DNA of 26,408 nucleotides from JBBQZU01 sp038207425 (GCA_038207425.1 JBBQZU010000035.1:1-26408), one strand, 5' to 3'. Positions 1 to 8,620 are shown, numbered from the stretch's first letter. Notes: generated by a model from the sequence alone, not told the origin. Numbers and translations are program-made.

Positions 1-681
1 GGCGGCAACGCTTCTGACATCACTGGAGATTGCTTCGACCTTTCTAACTCTATTGAAGTGGAAGAGCAATTTGCTAACGGTGGAACTATATCAACCACAG
101 TTGGTCAGACAGCTCCAGTTTGCATCAACACTTTGGTACCAGTTAGCGTAAGCGATGCAGGCGGTGCAAACGGTCAGAATGTGGCATGGGTTATTACATC
201 AGAAGACCTTACCATTTTGACTATCACTACCAGTGGTCCATTCAGCTTCAACGTGCCAGGTACTTACCTTATCTGGAGGTTGGGTTATGTAGGAACACTT
301 AATGGTGCTGTAGTAGGTGCAAATGCCGGTGATCTTACTGGCGACTGCTTTGACCTATCAAACCCACTCACTATTGCTGTTATTCAGTGCCAAGCGCCGG
401 GTTTACCATCTGTTGCCAACAATGCGGAGTTGAACTCCCTGCCAAATCCATCAAATGGATACAATTTGGTAATCTTCAACACAGAGTTTAACGGCAAAGT
501 TGTGCTTGACGTGTATGATATGACTGGAAGAAATATCCAGACTCTTTTCAATCAAGACATACAGCAAGGCGTTGAATACCGTGTAGAGTTTGATGGTACT
601 GGACTTCCTAATGGAGTTTACATTTACCGTCTCACATCAGACCACGGTGTAACCATCCACAAATTCATGATTGCGAGATAA
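1..681 (+). CDS. T9SS-secreted repeat protein, C-terminal part (5' end outside window)
   Basis: The reading frame is open from base 1, so this is the end of a longer gene; a GTG at 58 is only an internal codon. The protein ends in a typical type A T9SS sorting domain over roughly the last 80 residues: an LPNPSNGYN start, VYDMTGRNIQ in the middle, then LPNGVYIYRL and a basic terminal KFMIAR. Such domains send proteins through the outer membrane by the Por/T9SS machinery, after which they are cleaved and attached to the surface or released. Ahead of it lies an Ig-like region with a period of 105 codons: TGDCFDLSN occurs at bases 22-48 and again at 337-363. The sorting domain is very like that of the next gene, so the two are tandem paralogues. 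Function beyond secretion or surface display is unknown. Confidence 0.85.
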   Translation, partial: GGNASDITGDCFDLSNSIEVEEQFANGGTISTTVGQTAPVCINTLVPVSVSDAGGANGQNVAWVITSEDLTILTITTSGPFSFNVPGTYLIWRLGYVGTLNGAVVGANAGDLTGDCFDLSNPLTIAVIQCQAPGLPSVANNAELNSLPNPSNGYNLVIFNTEFNGKVVLDVYDMTGRNIQTLFNQDIQQGVEYRVEFDGTGLPNGVYIYRLTSDHGVTIHKFMIAR

Positions 682-703
682 TCTGATTTAATTTGAAATA
701 CAG

Positions 704-734
704 ACCCCGGCTCTTAATTGAGTCGGGGTTTTTT
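704..734 (+). terminator. Rho-independent terminator of the first T9SS gene
   Basis: A 10-bp stem (ACCCCGGCTC with GAGTCGGGGT, one G-T pair) closes on the loop TTAATT and is followed by six T. It starts 22 bases after the stop codon. Confidence 0.85.
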
Positions 735-791
735 CTTCATACTTAAATTCAACTAACAAGAAATATTATTTATCTACAAAAAGTAGCATTT

Positions 792-799
792 TAACTTTG
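792..799 (+). promoter_or_regulatory. Bacteroidetes -7 promoter element for the 1507-residue protein
   Basis: TAACTTTG fits the TAnnTTTG consensus of the Bacteroidetes primary sigma factor exactly. It sits between the upstream terminator and the next start codon and would give a leader of about 85 bases. The -33 position is only T-rich, with no TTG at the usual spacing, so the call is moderate. Confidence 0.45.
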
Positions 800-892
800 A
801 ATACTGTAACTTGGTGCAAGTTTTTTTAGGTTTAGTCATTTCTAAACAATCAAAAAAACGAATAACACTAATTTTTAACCAAATCAACAACT

Positions 893-3800
893 ATGAAGAT
901 GCATTTTACAAAATGGACTGGGGTCTGTAACGCCTTGGTCTTTACATTTATTTTTGCGCTAAGCGCAGGAATATCTACGGCACAAATTGCCGTCAATGAA
1001 GGTTTTGAAGCGAGTACTTTAATCCCCACGGGGTGGACTTCTTCAGGAGGCTGGTCTGTATTCACGGTACCGGTCACACCGCCAAACCAAAATCAGATTC
1101 CTTGCACAGGTTCGCGAAGTATTAGAGCGAACATATTCGGTGTGAGCACATCAAACAGAAGTTTGGCAGCACCTTTGTTTACTTCGAATGGAACAGATAT
1201 TTCCGTTTCATTCCAATACAAAATAATCGATTGGGCTGGAGGGTCGTTGTCCACAGGCAATGTTCCTACAGCAGGTAATTGGGGATCTCTGAGCCTTCAA
1301 TACTCTGTTGATGGTGGAGTAACTTACACAAATTTTTACACCATTGATCAGAGTAACCATACCACATCTGGAAGCTGCGCAGCGGTTTCGCAGACCATTC
1401 CGGGAGCTCTAATTCCAAACGGAGCCAGTGCCCGTATTCGACTATTGGGAGTGTGGGCTTCTGGCGACTGGTGGGCATACGCAGATAATATCGTAGTTAA
1501 TCAATTGGCTACAACACCTCCTGCATGCAACGCTGCCCTTACTTCACCTGTTCCAAACAGCACGAATGCCGCTGTAAATGGATTGCTCGCATGGAGCGCT
1601 GCTTCCGGTGCAGCTACTGGTTATCAAGTAACCGTAACTCAAATTACCGGTGGACCATCAGTAATATACGATGCCACGCTAGGTGCTGTAACTTCGGTGA
1701 ATGTAGGTCCACTTTTAGCAACTACGTTGTATCAAGTTGACATTGTACCTTTTAATGCCAATGGCACTGCGATAGGTTGTACTTCATATTCATTTACAAC
1801 ACTCAACCCAGCTATTTGCCAGGCACCACTCTTGATTTCAACCTTGCCTTATTCTACATCTGACAATACAGCGAATTACGGCGACGATTATGAATCAGTA
1901 AATTTACCTTTGGGTCCGGCCCTATTCCCGGCTCTGTCAACAGGTACGCTAACTGGTAGCTATCTTGGTGGTGATGATGTAGTATACGCTTATACTCCAT
2001 CCAGTAACGCCGGTATCAATATCACCATTCCTACAGGTCACGGAACCTGGCTTGGAGTTTATGTATTTACAGGCTGTCCGTTCTCGCAAACAGTAGCTTT
2101 TCACCTAGCTTCATCTAGTACGGGTCGTGCAATCAACAATATTCCTGTTGTTGCCGGTACCACCTATTATATTTTGATCTCTACGTTCCCAGCCCCGCAG
2201 GCATCGGCATATACCCTCAACGTAACTGAGGTTGCTTTTGATTGCCCTGCGATTCCAGGTAATATTGGTGCTGCATGCAACGATGGAAATCCCGGAACTT
2301 TCAATGATTTAATTACTGCCCAATGTGAGTGCGTTGGAACACCATACGACTGCCAAAACCTCAATGCTAACATTGGAAGCGCGTGCAGTGATGGCAATCC
2401 TTTCACAGTTGGTGATGTGGTTACCGCAAATTGCGAATGTGTGGGTAACTTGGTAGAATTTGCAGGCTGTACAAACGGAATAGCGTTTGGCTCTGCTACC
2501 CCAATTTGCGATGGTCCAACTTCAACCATTACAAATGCTTGGACCGCTGAATTTTCGACCATAACCGTAACCACTGGAAATACTTACAACTTTAGTCTTT
2601 CGGTACCGACGTATTTCGTGACCATTACGGATGCAAACCTCAATATTCTTGCCTTTGGACTTGGTGCTGCTAGTTATGTCGCTACGTTTGATGGTATCGT
2701 AAGGTTCTACAGCACTTTTGGCCCTGACTGTCCAACAACAGGCGGCGGAGCTACCGTGCACACACGCAACGTTTCTGCTATTTGTGCACCGGTATTCGAC
2801 TGCCCTGAACTAAGCGCAAACATAGGCGATGGCTGTGATGATGGCAATGCAACTACTGAAGGTGACATTGTACTCGCAGACTGCTCATGCGCAGGCACAT
2901 CAATCTTCGACTGTCCAGAGCTGAGCGCTAACATAGGCGATGCCTGTGATGATGGTGATACAACTACTGAAAATGACGCCGTTCAAGGAGACTGCTCATG
3001 TGTCGGAACACCTATTGATCCTGTTTGTACGGCAGACCCGGGATGTGCTGCTGATATAAACAGCGCTGCCTATGCAACCGTAATTGCTAATGATCCTTTT
3101 TGTTGTAATAATGTATGGGACAGTATATGTGCAAACGCTTATGCCGCTTTAGGCGGGCTTCCAAGTCAGGAACCATCTTGCTTTAATTGTCCAAGTCTAC
3201 TGGCCAACATAGGTGACGCTTGTGATGACGGAGATGCTACTACAGGAAATGATTTAATAAACGCAGATTGCCTTTGTGCAGGTACTCCTATCAACCTTTT
3301 CGACTGTCCTGACCTTGCCGCCAATATAGGCGATGCATGTAATGATGGCAATGCGAATACAATCGGTGATATAGTTCTTGCGGACTGCACCTGCGTAGGC
3401 ATTGCACTTCCTGAAAACGATACTGCATGCGGTGCAGAGCCTATTGAATGTGGCGATATCATTTCAGGCACTACAGTGGGAGCTGCCGCTGATAACGTTC
3501 CTATTTGTGGCACAACAAATGGCACCGGTGGCGGACTTTGGTATTTATTGCAACCTACTCAAAGCGGTCAGATTGTAGTAAATACCTGTGGTTCAGCATT
3601 TGATACCAAACTCAGGATTTACGCCGGAAGTTGCAATGCATTTACCTGTGTGGGTGGAAACGATGATTTCTCTGGTTGTGGCCCAGGCTTCTCATTGAAC
3701 TCTCAAGTTACATTCGCTGCTGTTGCAGGTACTTCATATTACATACTTGTGCATGGATTTTCATCGTCTGTAGGTGCATTTACACTTTCTGTTTCATGCA

Positions 3801-5416
3801 CACTCTTTGATTGCCCTGAAATTCAGGCCAACATTGGTAATGCATGTGATGATGGTAACTCAGGTACTTTCAGCGATACAATTCAAGCTGATTGTACTTG
3901 TGCTGGAACACCTGCTCAAACCAATGATACAGCATGCGATGCAGATGCAATTTCTTGTGGCGACACAGTAAGTGGTACTACCCAAGGCACCGCAGCCGAT
4001 GTTCTTGGCTTCTGCGGAACTTCTGACGGCTCAAATGGCGGTGTATGGTATGCATTGACAGCTACTGAAAATGCCAGTGTTATTGCAAGCCTTTGCGGAA
4101 GCGGAACAACATTCGACTCAAAACTTCGCGTATTTGAGGGTGCTTGTGACGCGTTGATCTGTGTTACCGGCAACGATGACTTCTGCGGACTACAGTCTGA
4201 AGTTTCATTTACAGCTTCAGCAGGAACGACCTACTACATTTTGGTGCATGGTTTCGGTACTGCAGCAGGTCCATATTCTCTGGCTGTATCATGCGAAACA
4301 ATCTATGATTGCCCTGAACTCAGCGCCAACATAGGTGATGCTTGTGATGATGGTGATGCTAATACAGAGAACGATTCTGTTCAGGCAGACTGCTCTTGCG
4401 CGGGCACATCCATATTCGACTGTCCTGAGCTCCAAGCTAACGTAGGTGACTCTTGTGATGATGGTGACGCTAGTACAGGGAATGATACTGTTGGCGAAGA
4501 CTGTACTTGTGCGGGTACACCAATCAATCCATGTAATGTAAATGGTGGAACAGTTTCAACTACCAGTACAACTGCTGTGCTTTGCAAAGGAGATAGTGTA
4601 GCTGACTTGGTACAACTTACCGTTAGTGGAAACGTTGGCCAAGGTCTGTTCGGAATCATTGAGCAAGGAAGTCAGGACGTTGTTGCTGTAAGTCAAACAG
4701 GTCTTTTCAATATTGAAAACCTTCCTGCAGGTAACTATCAGGGCGGCTACATTTCAGTTGAAAACATCAGCCAGCTTGCGAATATTACGAATCTTTCTCA
4801 ACTAAGCGGATGTTTTGATCTGTCGAATAGAATCAGCATCAGATCAATACTTCTTGTAAGCGGAACACTTTCCACAAGCAATCCGCCTTTGGTTTGTTCA
4901 GGTGAAATCAGTGTTACATTGGCAGGAAATGTAGGTCCAAATACCAGATTTGTATTGCTCAATGCTGACGCCACTATTGTGATTTCAGTCAATCAAACAG
5001 GTGTATTTAACTTCAGCAACCTCGCCGATGGAACATACAGAGTGACTGCAATTACATTCAGAGGTGGAGTTGATCTCAACAGTATAACACCACCAGTTCT
5101 CCCGGCATGTATTGTAAACTCCAATATATTGACCTTTATCAAGATCAGTTGCACAGCAGCTGCGCTTACATCATCACCAAACCCAACATCAGGTGCTTCC
5201 TTCGTTACCTTCAGTGTACCGACTGAAGACTATACTACTCTTGAAGTATATGATATGAGCGGTCGCAAAGTGACTGAGCTTTTCCGTCAGGTAGCTCAAG
5301 CTGATGCTCAATACAGATTAGAATTCGATGGACTGGGTCTACCAAATGGTGTTTATATCTACCGACTTACAACTTCTCATGAAGTTGTGATCGCTAAGTT
5401 TATGATCGCTAAGTAA
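893..5416 (+). CDS. Large T9SS-secreted cysteine-repeat surface protein
   Basis: A 1507-residue protein. In order: a signal peptide (about 1-31, ending STAQ); a MAM / choice-of-anchor-J-like lectin fold (about 32-205, starting VNEGFEASTLIPTGW); a fibronectin type III-like domain (about 210-306); a PPC-like beta domain (about 310-448); nine copies of a four-cysteine repeat with consensus DCPELxANIGDACDDGD (starting near residues 450, 486, 636, 673, 765, 804, 973, 1139 and 1176); a DPFCCNNVWDSIC segment between repeats 4 and 5; two PPC/CUB-like domains that start NDTAC (about 841-969 and 1010-1135); two Ig-like units; and a type A T9SS sorting domain (about 1430-1507, with VYDMSGRKV and KFMIAK). 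It is probably a surface-exposed adhesin or matrix protein. No catalytic motif was seen. The start follows an A-rich leader with no Shine-Dalgarno site, as is normal in this phylum. Confidence 0.9.
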   Translation: MKMHFTKWTGVCNALVFTFIFALSAGISTAQIAVNEGFEASTLIPTGWTSSGGWSVFTVPVTPPNQNQIPCTGSRSIRANIFGVSTSNRSLAAPLFTSNGTDISVSFQYKIIDWAGGSLSTGNVPTAGNWGSLSLQYSVDGGVTYTNFYTIDQSNHTTSGSCAAVSQTIPGALIPNGASARIRLLGVWASGDWWAYADNIVVNQLATTPPACNAALTSPVPNSTNAAVNGLLAWSAASGAATGYQVTVTQITGGPSVIYDATLGAVTSVNVGPLLATTLYQVDIVPFNANGTAIGCTSYSFTTLNPAICQAPLLISTLPYSTSDNTANYGDDYESVNLPLGPALFPALSTGTLTGSYLGGDDVVYAYTPSSNAGINITIPTGHGTWLGVYVFTGCPFSQTVAFHLASSSTGRAINNIPVVAGTTYYILISTFPAPQASAYTLNVTEVAFDCPAIPGNIGAACNDGNPGTFNDLITAQCECVGTPYDCQNLNANIGSACSDGNPFTVGDVVTANCECVGNLVEFAGCTNGIAFGSATPICDGPTSTITNAWTAEFSTITVTTGNTYNFSLSVPTYFVTITDANLNILAFGLGAASYVATFDGIVRFYSTFGPDCPTTGGGATVHTRNVSAICAPVFDCPELSANIGDGCDDGNATTEGDIVLADCSCAGTSIFDCPELSANIGDACDDGDTTTENDAVQGDCSCVGTPIDPVCTADPGCAADINSAAYATVIANDPFCCNNVWDSICANAYAALGGLPSQEPSCFNCPSLLANIGDACDDGDATTGNDLINADCLCAGTPINLFDCPDLAANIGDACNDGNANTIGDIVLADCTCVGIALPENDTACGAEPIECGDIISGTTVGAAADNVPICGTTNGTGGGLWYLLQPTQSGQIVVNTCGSAFDTKLRIYAGSCNAFTCVGGNDDFSGCGPGFSLNSQVTFAAVAGTSYYILVHGFSSSVGAFTLSVSCTLFDCPEIQANIGNACDDGNSGTFSDTIQADCTCAGTPAQTNDTACDADAISCGDTVSGTTQGTAADVLGFCGTSDGSNGGVWYALTATENASVIASLCGSGTTFDSKLRVFEGACDALICVTGNDDFCGLQSEVSFTASAGTTYYILVHGFGTAAGPYSLAVSCETIYDCPELSANIGDACDDGDANTENDSVQADCSCAGTSIFDCPELQANVGDSCDDGDASTGNDTVGEDCTCAGTPINPCNVNGGTVSTTSTTAVLCKGDSVADLVQLTVSGNVGQGLFGIIEQGSQDVVAVSQTGLFNIENLPAGNYQGGYISVENISQLANITNLSQLSGCFDLSNRISIRSILLVSGTLSTSNPPLVCSGEISVTLAGNVGPNTRFVLLNADATIVISVNQTGVFNFSNLADGTYRVTAITFRGGVDLNSITPPVLPACIVNSNILTFIKISCTAAALTSSPNPTSGASFVTFSVPTEDYTTLEVYDMSGRKVTELFRQVAQADAQYRLEFDGLGLPNGVYIYRLTTSHEVVIAKFMIAK
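2240..4527 (+). repeat. Nine-copy cysteine repeat inside the large surface protein
   Basis: Copies of about 36 codons begin near 2240, 2348, 2798, 2909, 3185, 3302, 3809, 4307 and 4418. Each carries four cysteines in the pattern DC-(11)-C-(16 to 17)-C-x-C, plus NIG, a DDGD/NDGN acidic turn and a closing GTPI-like linker. The acidic DxDxD-like turns could bind calcium and the cysteines could form two disulfides; both are inferred. The copies are paired (1-2, 3-4, 5-6, 8-9) and are interrupted by other beta domains. Confidence 0.85.
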
Positions 5417-5455
5417 ATAATACTGAAACGGCATTTGCCGGCTTCAGAAAATGTC

Positions 5456-5498
5456 AAAACACGAACACCGCTTCTAGGCGGTGTTCGTGTTTTTTTTT
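5456..5498 (+). terminator. Strong terminator after the large surface protein
   Basis: A 13-bp or longer perfect stem (ACACGAACACCGC with GCGGTGTTCGTGT) closes on the loop TTCTAG and runs into a T tract of eight or more. It lies about 40 bases after the stop codon. Confidence 0.92.
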
Positions 5499-5674
5499 AA
5501 AAGATATTTAAAACGCAGGTCTATGTATTCATGTAAAAAAAAACGCTTGGCTAAAACAATTTCGGCATTTTAATTGAAAATGAGCAAGATGCGTAAATGT
5601 TGTAGCATGGCAAAGTAAAATTTACTTAAAACAAAAGGAAGAAAATAACCCAACAAATAGGGGGAAAACCCCCT

Positions 5675-5683
5675 TGTGGATAA
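5675..5683 (-). promoter_or_regulatory. Single perfect DnaA-box sequence
   Basis: TGTGGATAA is the exact reverse complement of the TTATCCACA DnaA box. It directly follows a GGGGG-AAAA-CCCCC hairpin (5660-5673) in a gene-free stretch. No second box was seen nearby, so an origin is not supported; a lone 9-mer may be chance or a regulatory or titration site. Confidence 0.3.
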
Positions 5684-5740
5684 AAATATCAACCAATATC
5701 TTAGCGCAATAAATCATAGTGTTTTCAGGGTTTTGAAGTA

Positions 5741-5851
5741 CCCAACGGTTAAAGTTGAAAGATGCCACAGGACTAAGAGTGGAACGTGGCTGCCTCAGGT
5801 TGAATTAAGCAACAACCATTAGAGCCTTCCGAACGCGGAAGGCTTTTTTTT
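5741..5851 (+). ncRNA. Probable small structured RNA with its own terminator
   Basis: The strong terminator at 5823-5851 has no protein gene in front of it, and the previous transcript already ends at 5456-5498, so something noncoding must be transcribed in between. The segment before the hairpin folds: GGTT and GTTG at 5747-5757 pair with CAACAACC at 5810-5817, with an AAA bulge, and inside this GCCAC (5764-5768) pairs with GTGGC (5786-5790). The 5' end is uncertain and could lie as far up as about 5600; no clean promoter was found. A long hairpin with a central bubble would suit a 6S-type RNA, but I do not recognise the sequence, so that identity is only a possibility. Confidence 0.45.
5823..5851 (+). 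terminator. Orphan Rho-independent terminator
   Basis: A perfect 9-bp stem (AGCCTTCCG with CGGAAGGCT) closes on AACG and is followed by eight T. It does not follow any convincing protein gene. Confidence 0.85.
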
Positions 5852-6261
5852 AGTGTGCTAATTGGTTTCTACATAACTCAGCATTTTAGAGAATACCCTA
5901 TTCGTTCGATATTATTTGATCAATACTGGTTAGATGCTATATCACTCTCCTTTTGTGCTGTGCGTGAATCTATAGAACTGCAACCTTGGGCTTTGCTTTG
6001 TGCTTTTGCATATCGCGGCATCAGGGCTCTTAAACCAATCATTCGCACGTGATTGCATGAAAAGAAGTGCATATTAACGCTAAATACTTGAATTCTATTT
6101 ATTTACCAAACTAAAAGGCAGTCTGTCTGGGTAGAGATTCATTGTGATCACCCGAAAAGGAGCATGTGAAGTAAAAACAAACTCACTGGCATTTTTTAAT
6201 TTACAATCCAGGAAATCTCTTTTAGGAGCAAGTCAAACTTTCTACAATCAAGACCAACAAC
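5852..6261. other. Gene-free stretch
   Basis: About 410 bases with no convincing gene. A GTG-started 65-codon frame (5855-6052) begins inside the T tract of the preceding terminator and has no family resemblance. No RNA, repeat or clear terminator for the minus-strand gene that ends at 6262 could be recognised. Confidence 0.5.
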
Positions 6262-6795
6262 TTATTCTGGCAAAATATGGTCTTTAAGAGCGAATTTCAT
6301 ATCCAAATGGCCTTTGAAAACTGGTAGGGTAAAATATTGAAAAAAGCTCTTATCGGCATGAAAAATATTGCGGTAAAAACTCAGCAAACTTTCTCTGATG
6401 CTGTTTTCCACGTCATGGTCCAATTTTTTTAGAATACTGTTTCCCGCCTTTAGCTGCACCCTGATATACAATAGCTTGTCATCAACTTCATATGGCAACC
6501 GGCTTGCCAGCCTATCAAAGCGATGTGCGAAACGGTTGTGAACAAGTCTGTAAATTTCTCTTGCCGACTTAGGTCCACTATTCGAACGCAAGTGAGTAAG
6601 TCTAATGGCTTCAGCTCTTTCAACTGGTGAGAGCTTACCATCACAATGATATGCTGCATAAAGTGCGAGCCAAACAGGAAGGTCAAGAAGTTGATTTAAA
6701 TCCTCTTTTGACAAGTGCTGAAAAGACTTTTTAATTTCTATCATGGCTTCGAGATTTATATAACAATGTATAAAATTTTTTCTATCAATTGCCAA
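6262..6795 (-). CDS. Small helical protein, possibly TerB-like
   Basis: A 177-residue, mostly helical cytosolic protein without signal peptide or membrane segment. The part around residues 38-70 (LYAAYHCDGKLSPVERAEAI) resembles the first helices of TerB/DUF533-type domains, where an acidic DG-x-hydrophobic-S-x-x-E turn recurs; the rest is rich in basic and aromatic residues. The resemblance is weak and the function is unknown. The first 17 residues come from AT-rich DNA, and a second ATG at 6744 (MIEIKKSFQHL) is at least as likely to be the true start, giving 160 residues. It lies 66 bases downstream of the bestrophin-family gene on the same strand and may be co-transcribed with it. Confidence 0.6.
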   Translation of the reverse strand: MAIDRKNFIHCYINLEAMIEIKKSFQHLSKEDLNQLLDLPVWLALYAAYHCDGKLSPVERAEAIRLTHLRSNSGPKSAREIYRLVHNRFAHRFDRLASRLPYEVDDKLLYIRVQLKAGNSILKKLDHDVENSIRESLLSFYRNIFHADKSFFQYFTLPVFKGHLDMKFALKDHILPE

Positions 6796-6861
6796 AAAAA
6801 TAGCAAGTGACCATCTTCTATAAAATGCTTTCGCAGCATCTCAGCCAAAGGACTTAAAGCA

Positions 6862-7719
6862 CTAAAATATCTTCTGATATAGCTCAGGCTCCACTTCTGT
6901 TGTTATTTGCAACCCGAAAATCTCACATATGTCATTGTGAATATTGGATGCTATGGTACCTGTAGGAAGGTCGTTACAATCAAGGCCGAAAGGGTCTTCA
7001 ATCTCACCGGCTATCATCTCAACACCCAAAAATGCAAATGAAACGAACATGGTAATAAGAATTGCTGTCATACCAAGGTCGGTCATCAAACTGAATGGCA
7101 ACAAAGTGCAGTACGCCACAATAAGTATCTTTATGAATACTGCATAAGAAAACGGAATAGGCGTTTTTTTGATTCGCTCACAGGCTCCAAGAATATCGAG
7201 CAATGCCTGCGTATGAATCTTGATATTGATATGATCGAAACCAGAAATTTGATCCGTTCGATGCAGTCTCTGCACCCTCTGCTGTATTTCGAGTGAAATG
7301 GCATTTGGTCCATGCTTCAAATTGTTGTAATGAGCGGCTTTGTTTGCCGAAAGGTTCAAAAGTTCAGAGATAATTGTTCCGCTTCTGAGATGCTCTTTGA
7401 AGACAGTGCAAAAGTTTGCAATCTGTTTGTTGAAGAAATCTCGAGATTCTTTGTCATGATAGGGTATACATACGTGAAGTTGAATGGCAAGATTGCGGCA
7501 ATGGTTTACCCGGTTGCTCCATTGTTTGCGTCCTTCCCACCAGCGGTCATAGGCAGTATTGGCGCGAAATACGAGTAGTATACTGAGCACAATTCCTAAA
7601 AAGTTGAATATACTTCTGTCAAAACCCATCATATGCCCTAAACCCGGCAATAAGGAAAGCAGGTACACCAGAGTGGCGAAGCCATCAAATATTAGTACAC
7701 CCCTTATAAGCTTTACCAT
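6862..7719 (-). CDS. Bestrophin-family (UPF0187/YneE-like) anion channel
   Basis: An integral membrane protein of about 285 residues. Family marks are FRANTAYDRWWEGRKQW after the second membrane segment, membrane helices near FDGFATLVYLLSLL, SIFNFLGIVLSILLVF, FIKILIVAYCTLLPF and MTAILITMFVSFAFLGVEM, and the conserved late motif IEDPFGLDCNDLP. Bacterial bestrophin homologues form pentameric ion channels in the inner membrane. The frame stays open up to 7908, but the extra N-terminus is low-complexity and overlaps a promoter-like sequence; the first good ATG is at 7719. Homologous sequence may begin somewhat earlier (around HIGNQIHLSRS), where no standard start codon exists, so the true start is uncertain. 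Confidence 0.85.
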   Translation of the reverse strand: MVKLIRGVLIFDGFATLVYLLSLLPGLGHMMGFDRSIFNFLGIVLSILLVFRANTAYDRWWEGRKQWSNRVNHCRNLAIQLHVCIPYHDKESRDFFNKQIANFCTVFKEHLRSGTIISELLNLSANKAAHYNNLKHGPNAISLEIQQRVQRLHRTDQISGFDHINIKIHTQALLDILGACERIKKTPIPFSYAVFIKILIVAYCTLLPFSLMTDLGMTAILITMFVSFAFLGVEMIAGEIEDPFGLDCNDLPTGTIASNIHNDICEIFGLQITTEVEPELYQKIF

Positions 7720-7787
7720 TGTATAGCTTCGGCTTAGATGTATTTGGTTGCCAATATGATAAAGATTGTTACAGTATTTTTCTGTTT

Positions 7788-7818
7788 GAAATTTAATAAT
7801 TAATTTTATATTGCAAAA
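7788..7818 (-). promoter_or_regulatory. Putative promoter of the bestrophin-family gene
   Basis: On the minus strand TTTTG (7814-7818) is followed after 18 bases by TAAATTTC (7788-7795), seven of eight matches to TAnnTTTG. Transcription would start near 7780, about 60 bases before the ATG at 7719, which supports that start over the longer frame. Confidence 0.4.
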
Positions 7819-7882
7819 TAATTTTATTTTTATCCTGGCAGCCGAAAAAGGTAATGAGTAGGCATTATTAAATCCAAAAAAC

Positions 7883-8620
7883 ATGAAAAGGTTCAAGTTT
7901 TTTAACATACTGAGTTTATCAGTAATTATGGTTTCCTAAATCTTTTTAGGAGGTTGCTCCGAAAAAGAATTCTCTGAAGATGATTTCAATGTTCCGGAAT
8001 CAAAAAGTAGAGTTAACCCTGGTAATGCCAAAAATCAATATGATTTTGCAGGCATTGATCACAACTATCAATTAATCGTTTTCGTTGATGATTATTTGCT
8101 TCTTAACAGCGTTCAATCCACCGAGGATGTTTTCAATTATTTTGAAGTATCCCCCCAGTTATCGAATGCAATCATAGATCATTATAAAATGTTTCGTGAT
8201 GATCCGGAAAGTTTTAAGCAAATTTTTACTGAACCTGTAATTCATGATTATTTCAAGAATTTACAGCGCATTGCAGAGCTTCCTAATATAACACTTGCTC
8301 AGAAAATTCAGAAAATTAAAAATCTGGAGGATACATTTGATTACTCAGTTTATAATGAAGATATTCAGGGATGTCTTCAAGTAATGTCAAGTGTGGCAAG
8401 ATATTCTCTTTATCTTTGGGCTCCTACTGCACAAGGATGAATGGGATATTTTGATCGGGTTAAGGGAAATTCAAAAGCACCTGTGAATTGGCACAGAGTT
8501 GGTGTGGATGATATTTATGGAGCATGTATAGGAGCATTTTCAACTGCAAATCCTTTCGTTGCTTTAGGCGGTGGTGTAGCTACTTCAGCTTTCAGTGCTT
8601 TTAGTCAATGGTTTAACTAA
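7883..8620 (+). pseudogene. Lipoprotein gene with two in-frame stops
   Basis: One continuous frame of 245 codons from ATG 7883 to TAA 8618, broken by TAA at codon 19 (7937-7939) and TGA at codon 186 (8438-8440), with no frameshift. It starts with a lipoprotein signal peptide (MKRFKFFNILSLSVIMVS, stop, IFLGGC), so the first stop lies in the hydrophobic core just before the lipobox cysteine. The middle is an acidic helical domain. After the second stop it continues MGYFDRVKGN and ends in a small-residue tail (ACIGAFSTANPFVALGGG), reminiscent of the glycine-zipper or bacteriocin-like ends of some Bacteroidetes exported proteins. The TGA probably replaced a Gly or Trp codon. Family resemblance is from memory; function is unknown. 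Confidence 0.8.

Noticed and set aside
2240..4527. CRISPR-like array
   Set aside because: The repeats are in-frame protein repeats of varying spacing and DNA sequence, inside one long gene.
1266..4992. Many open frames on the minus strand (and one or two on plus) inside the large surface-protein gene
   Set aside because: They are shadows of the repetitive, cysteine- and Thr-rich main frame; none has a start context, family resemblance or its own promoter.
5855..6052. 65-codon frame starting with GTG
   Set aside because: It begins within the T tract of a terminator, has no recognisable domain and no promoter.
5417..6261. Chromosomal replication origin
   Set aside because: Only one DnaA box was seen, and no dnaA, dnaN, rpmH or similar gene is adjacent.
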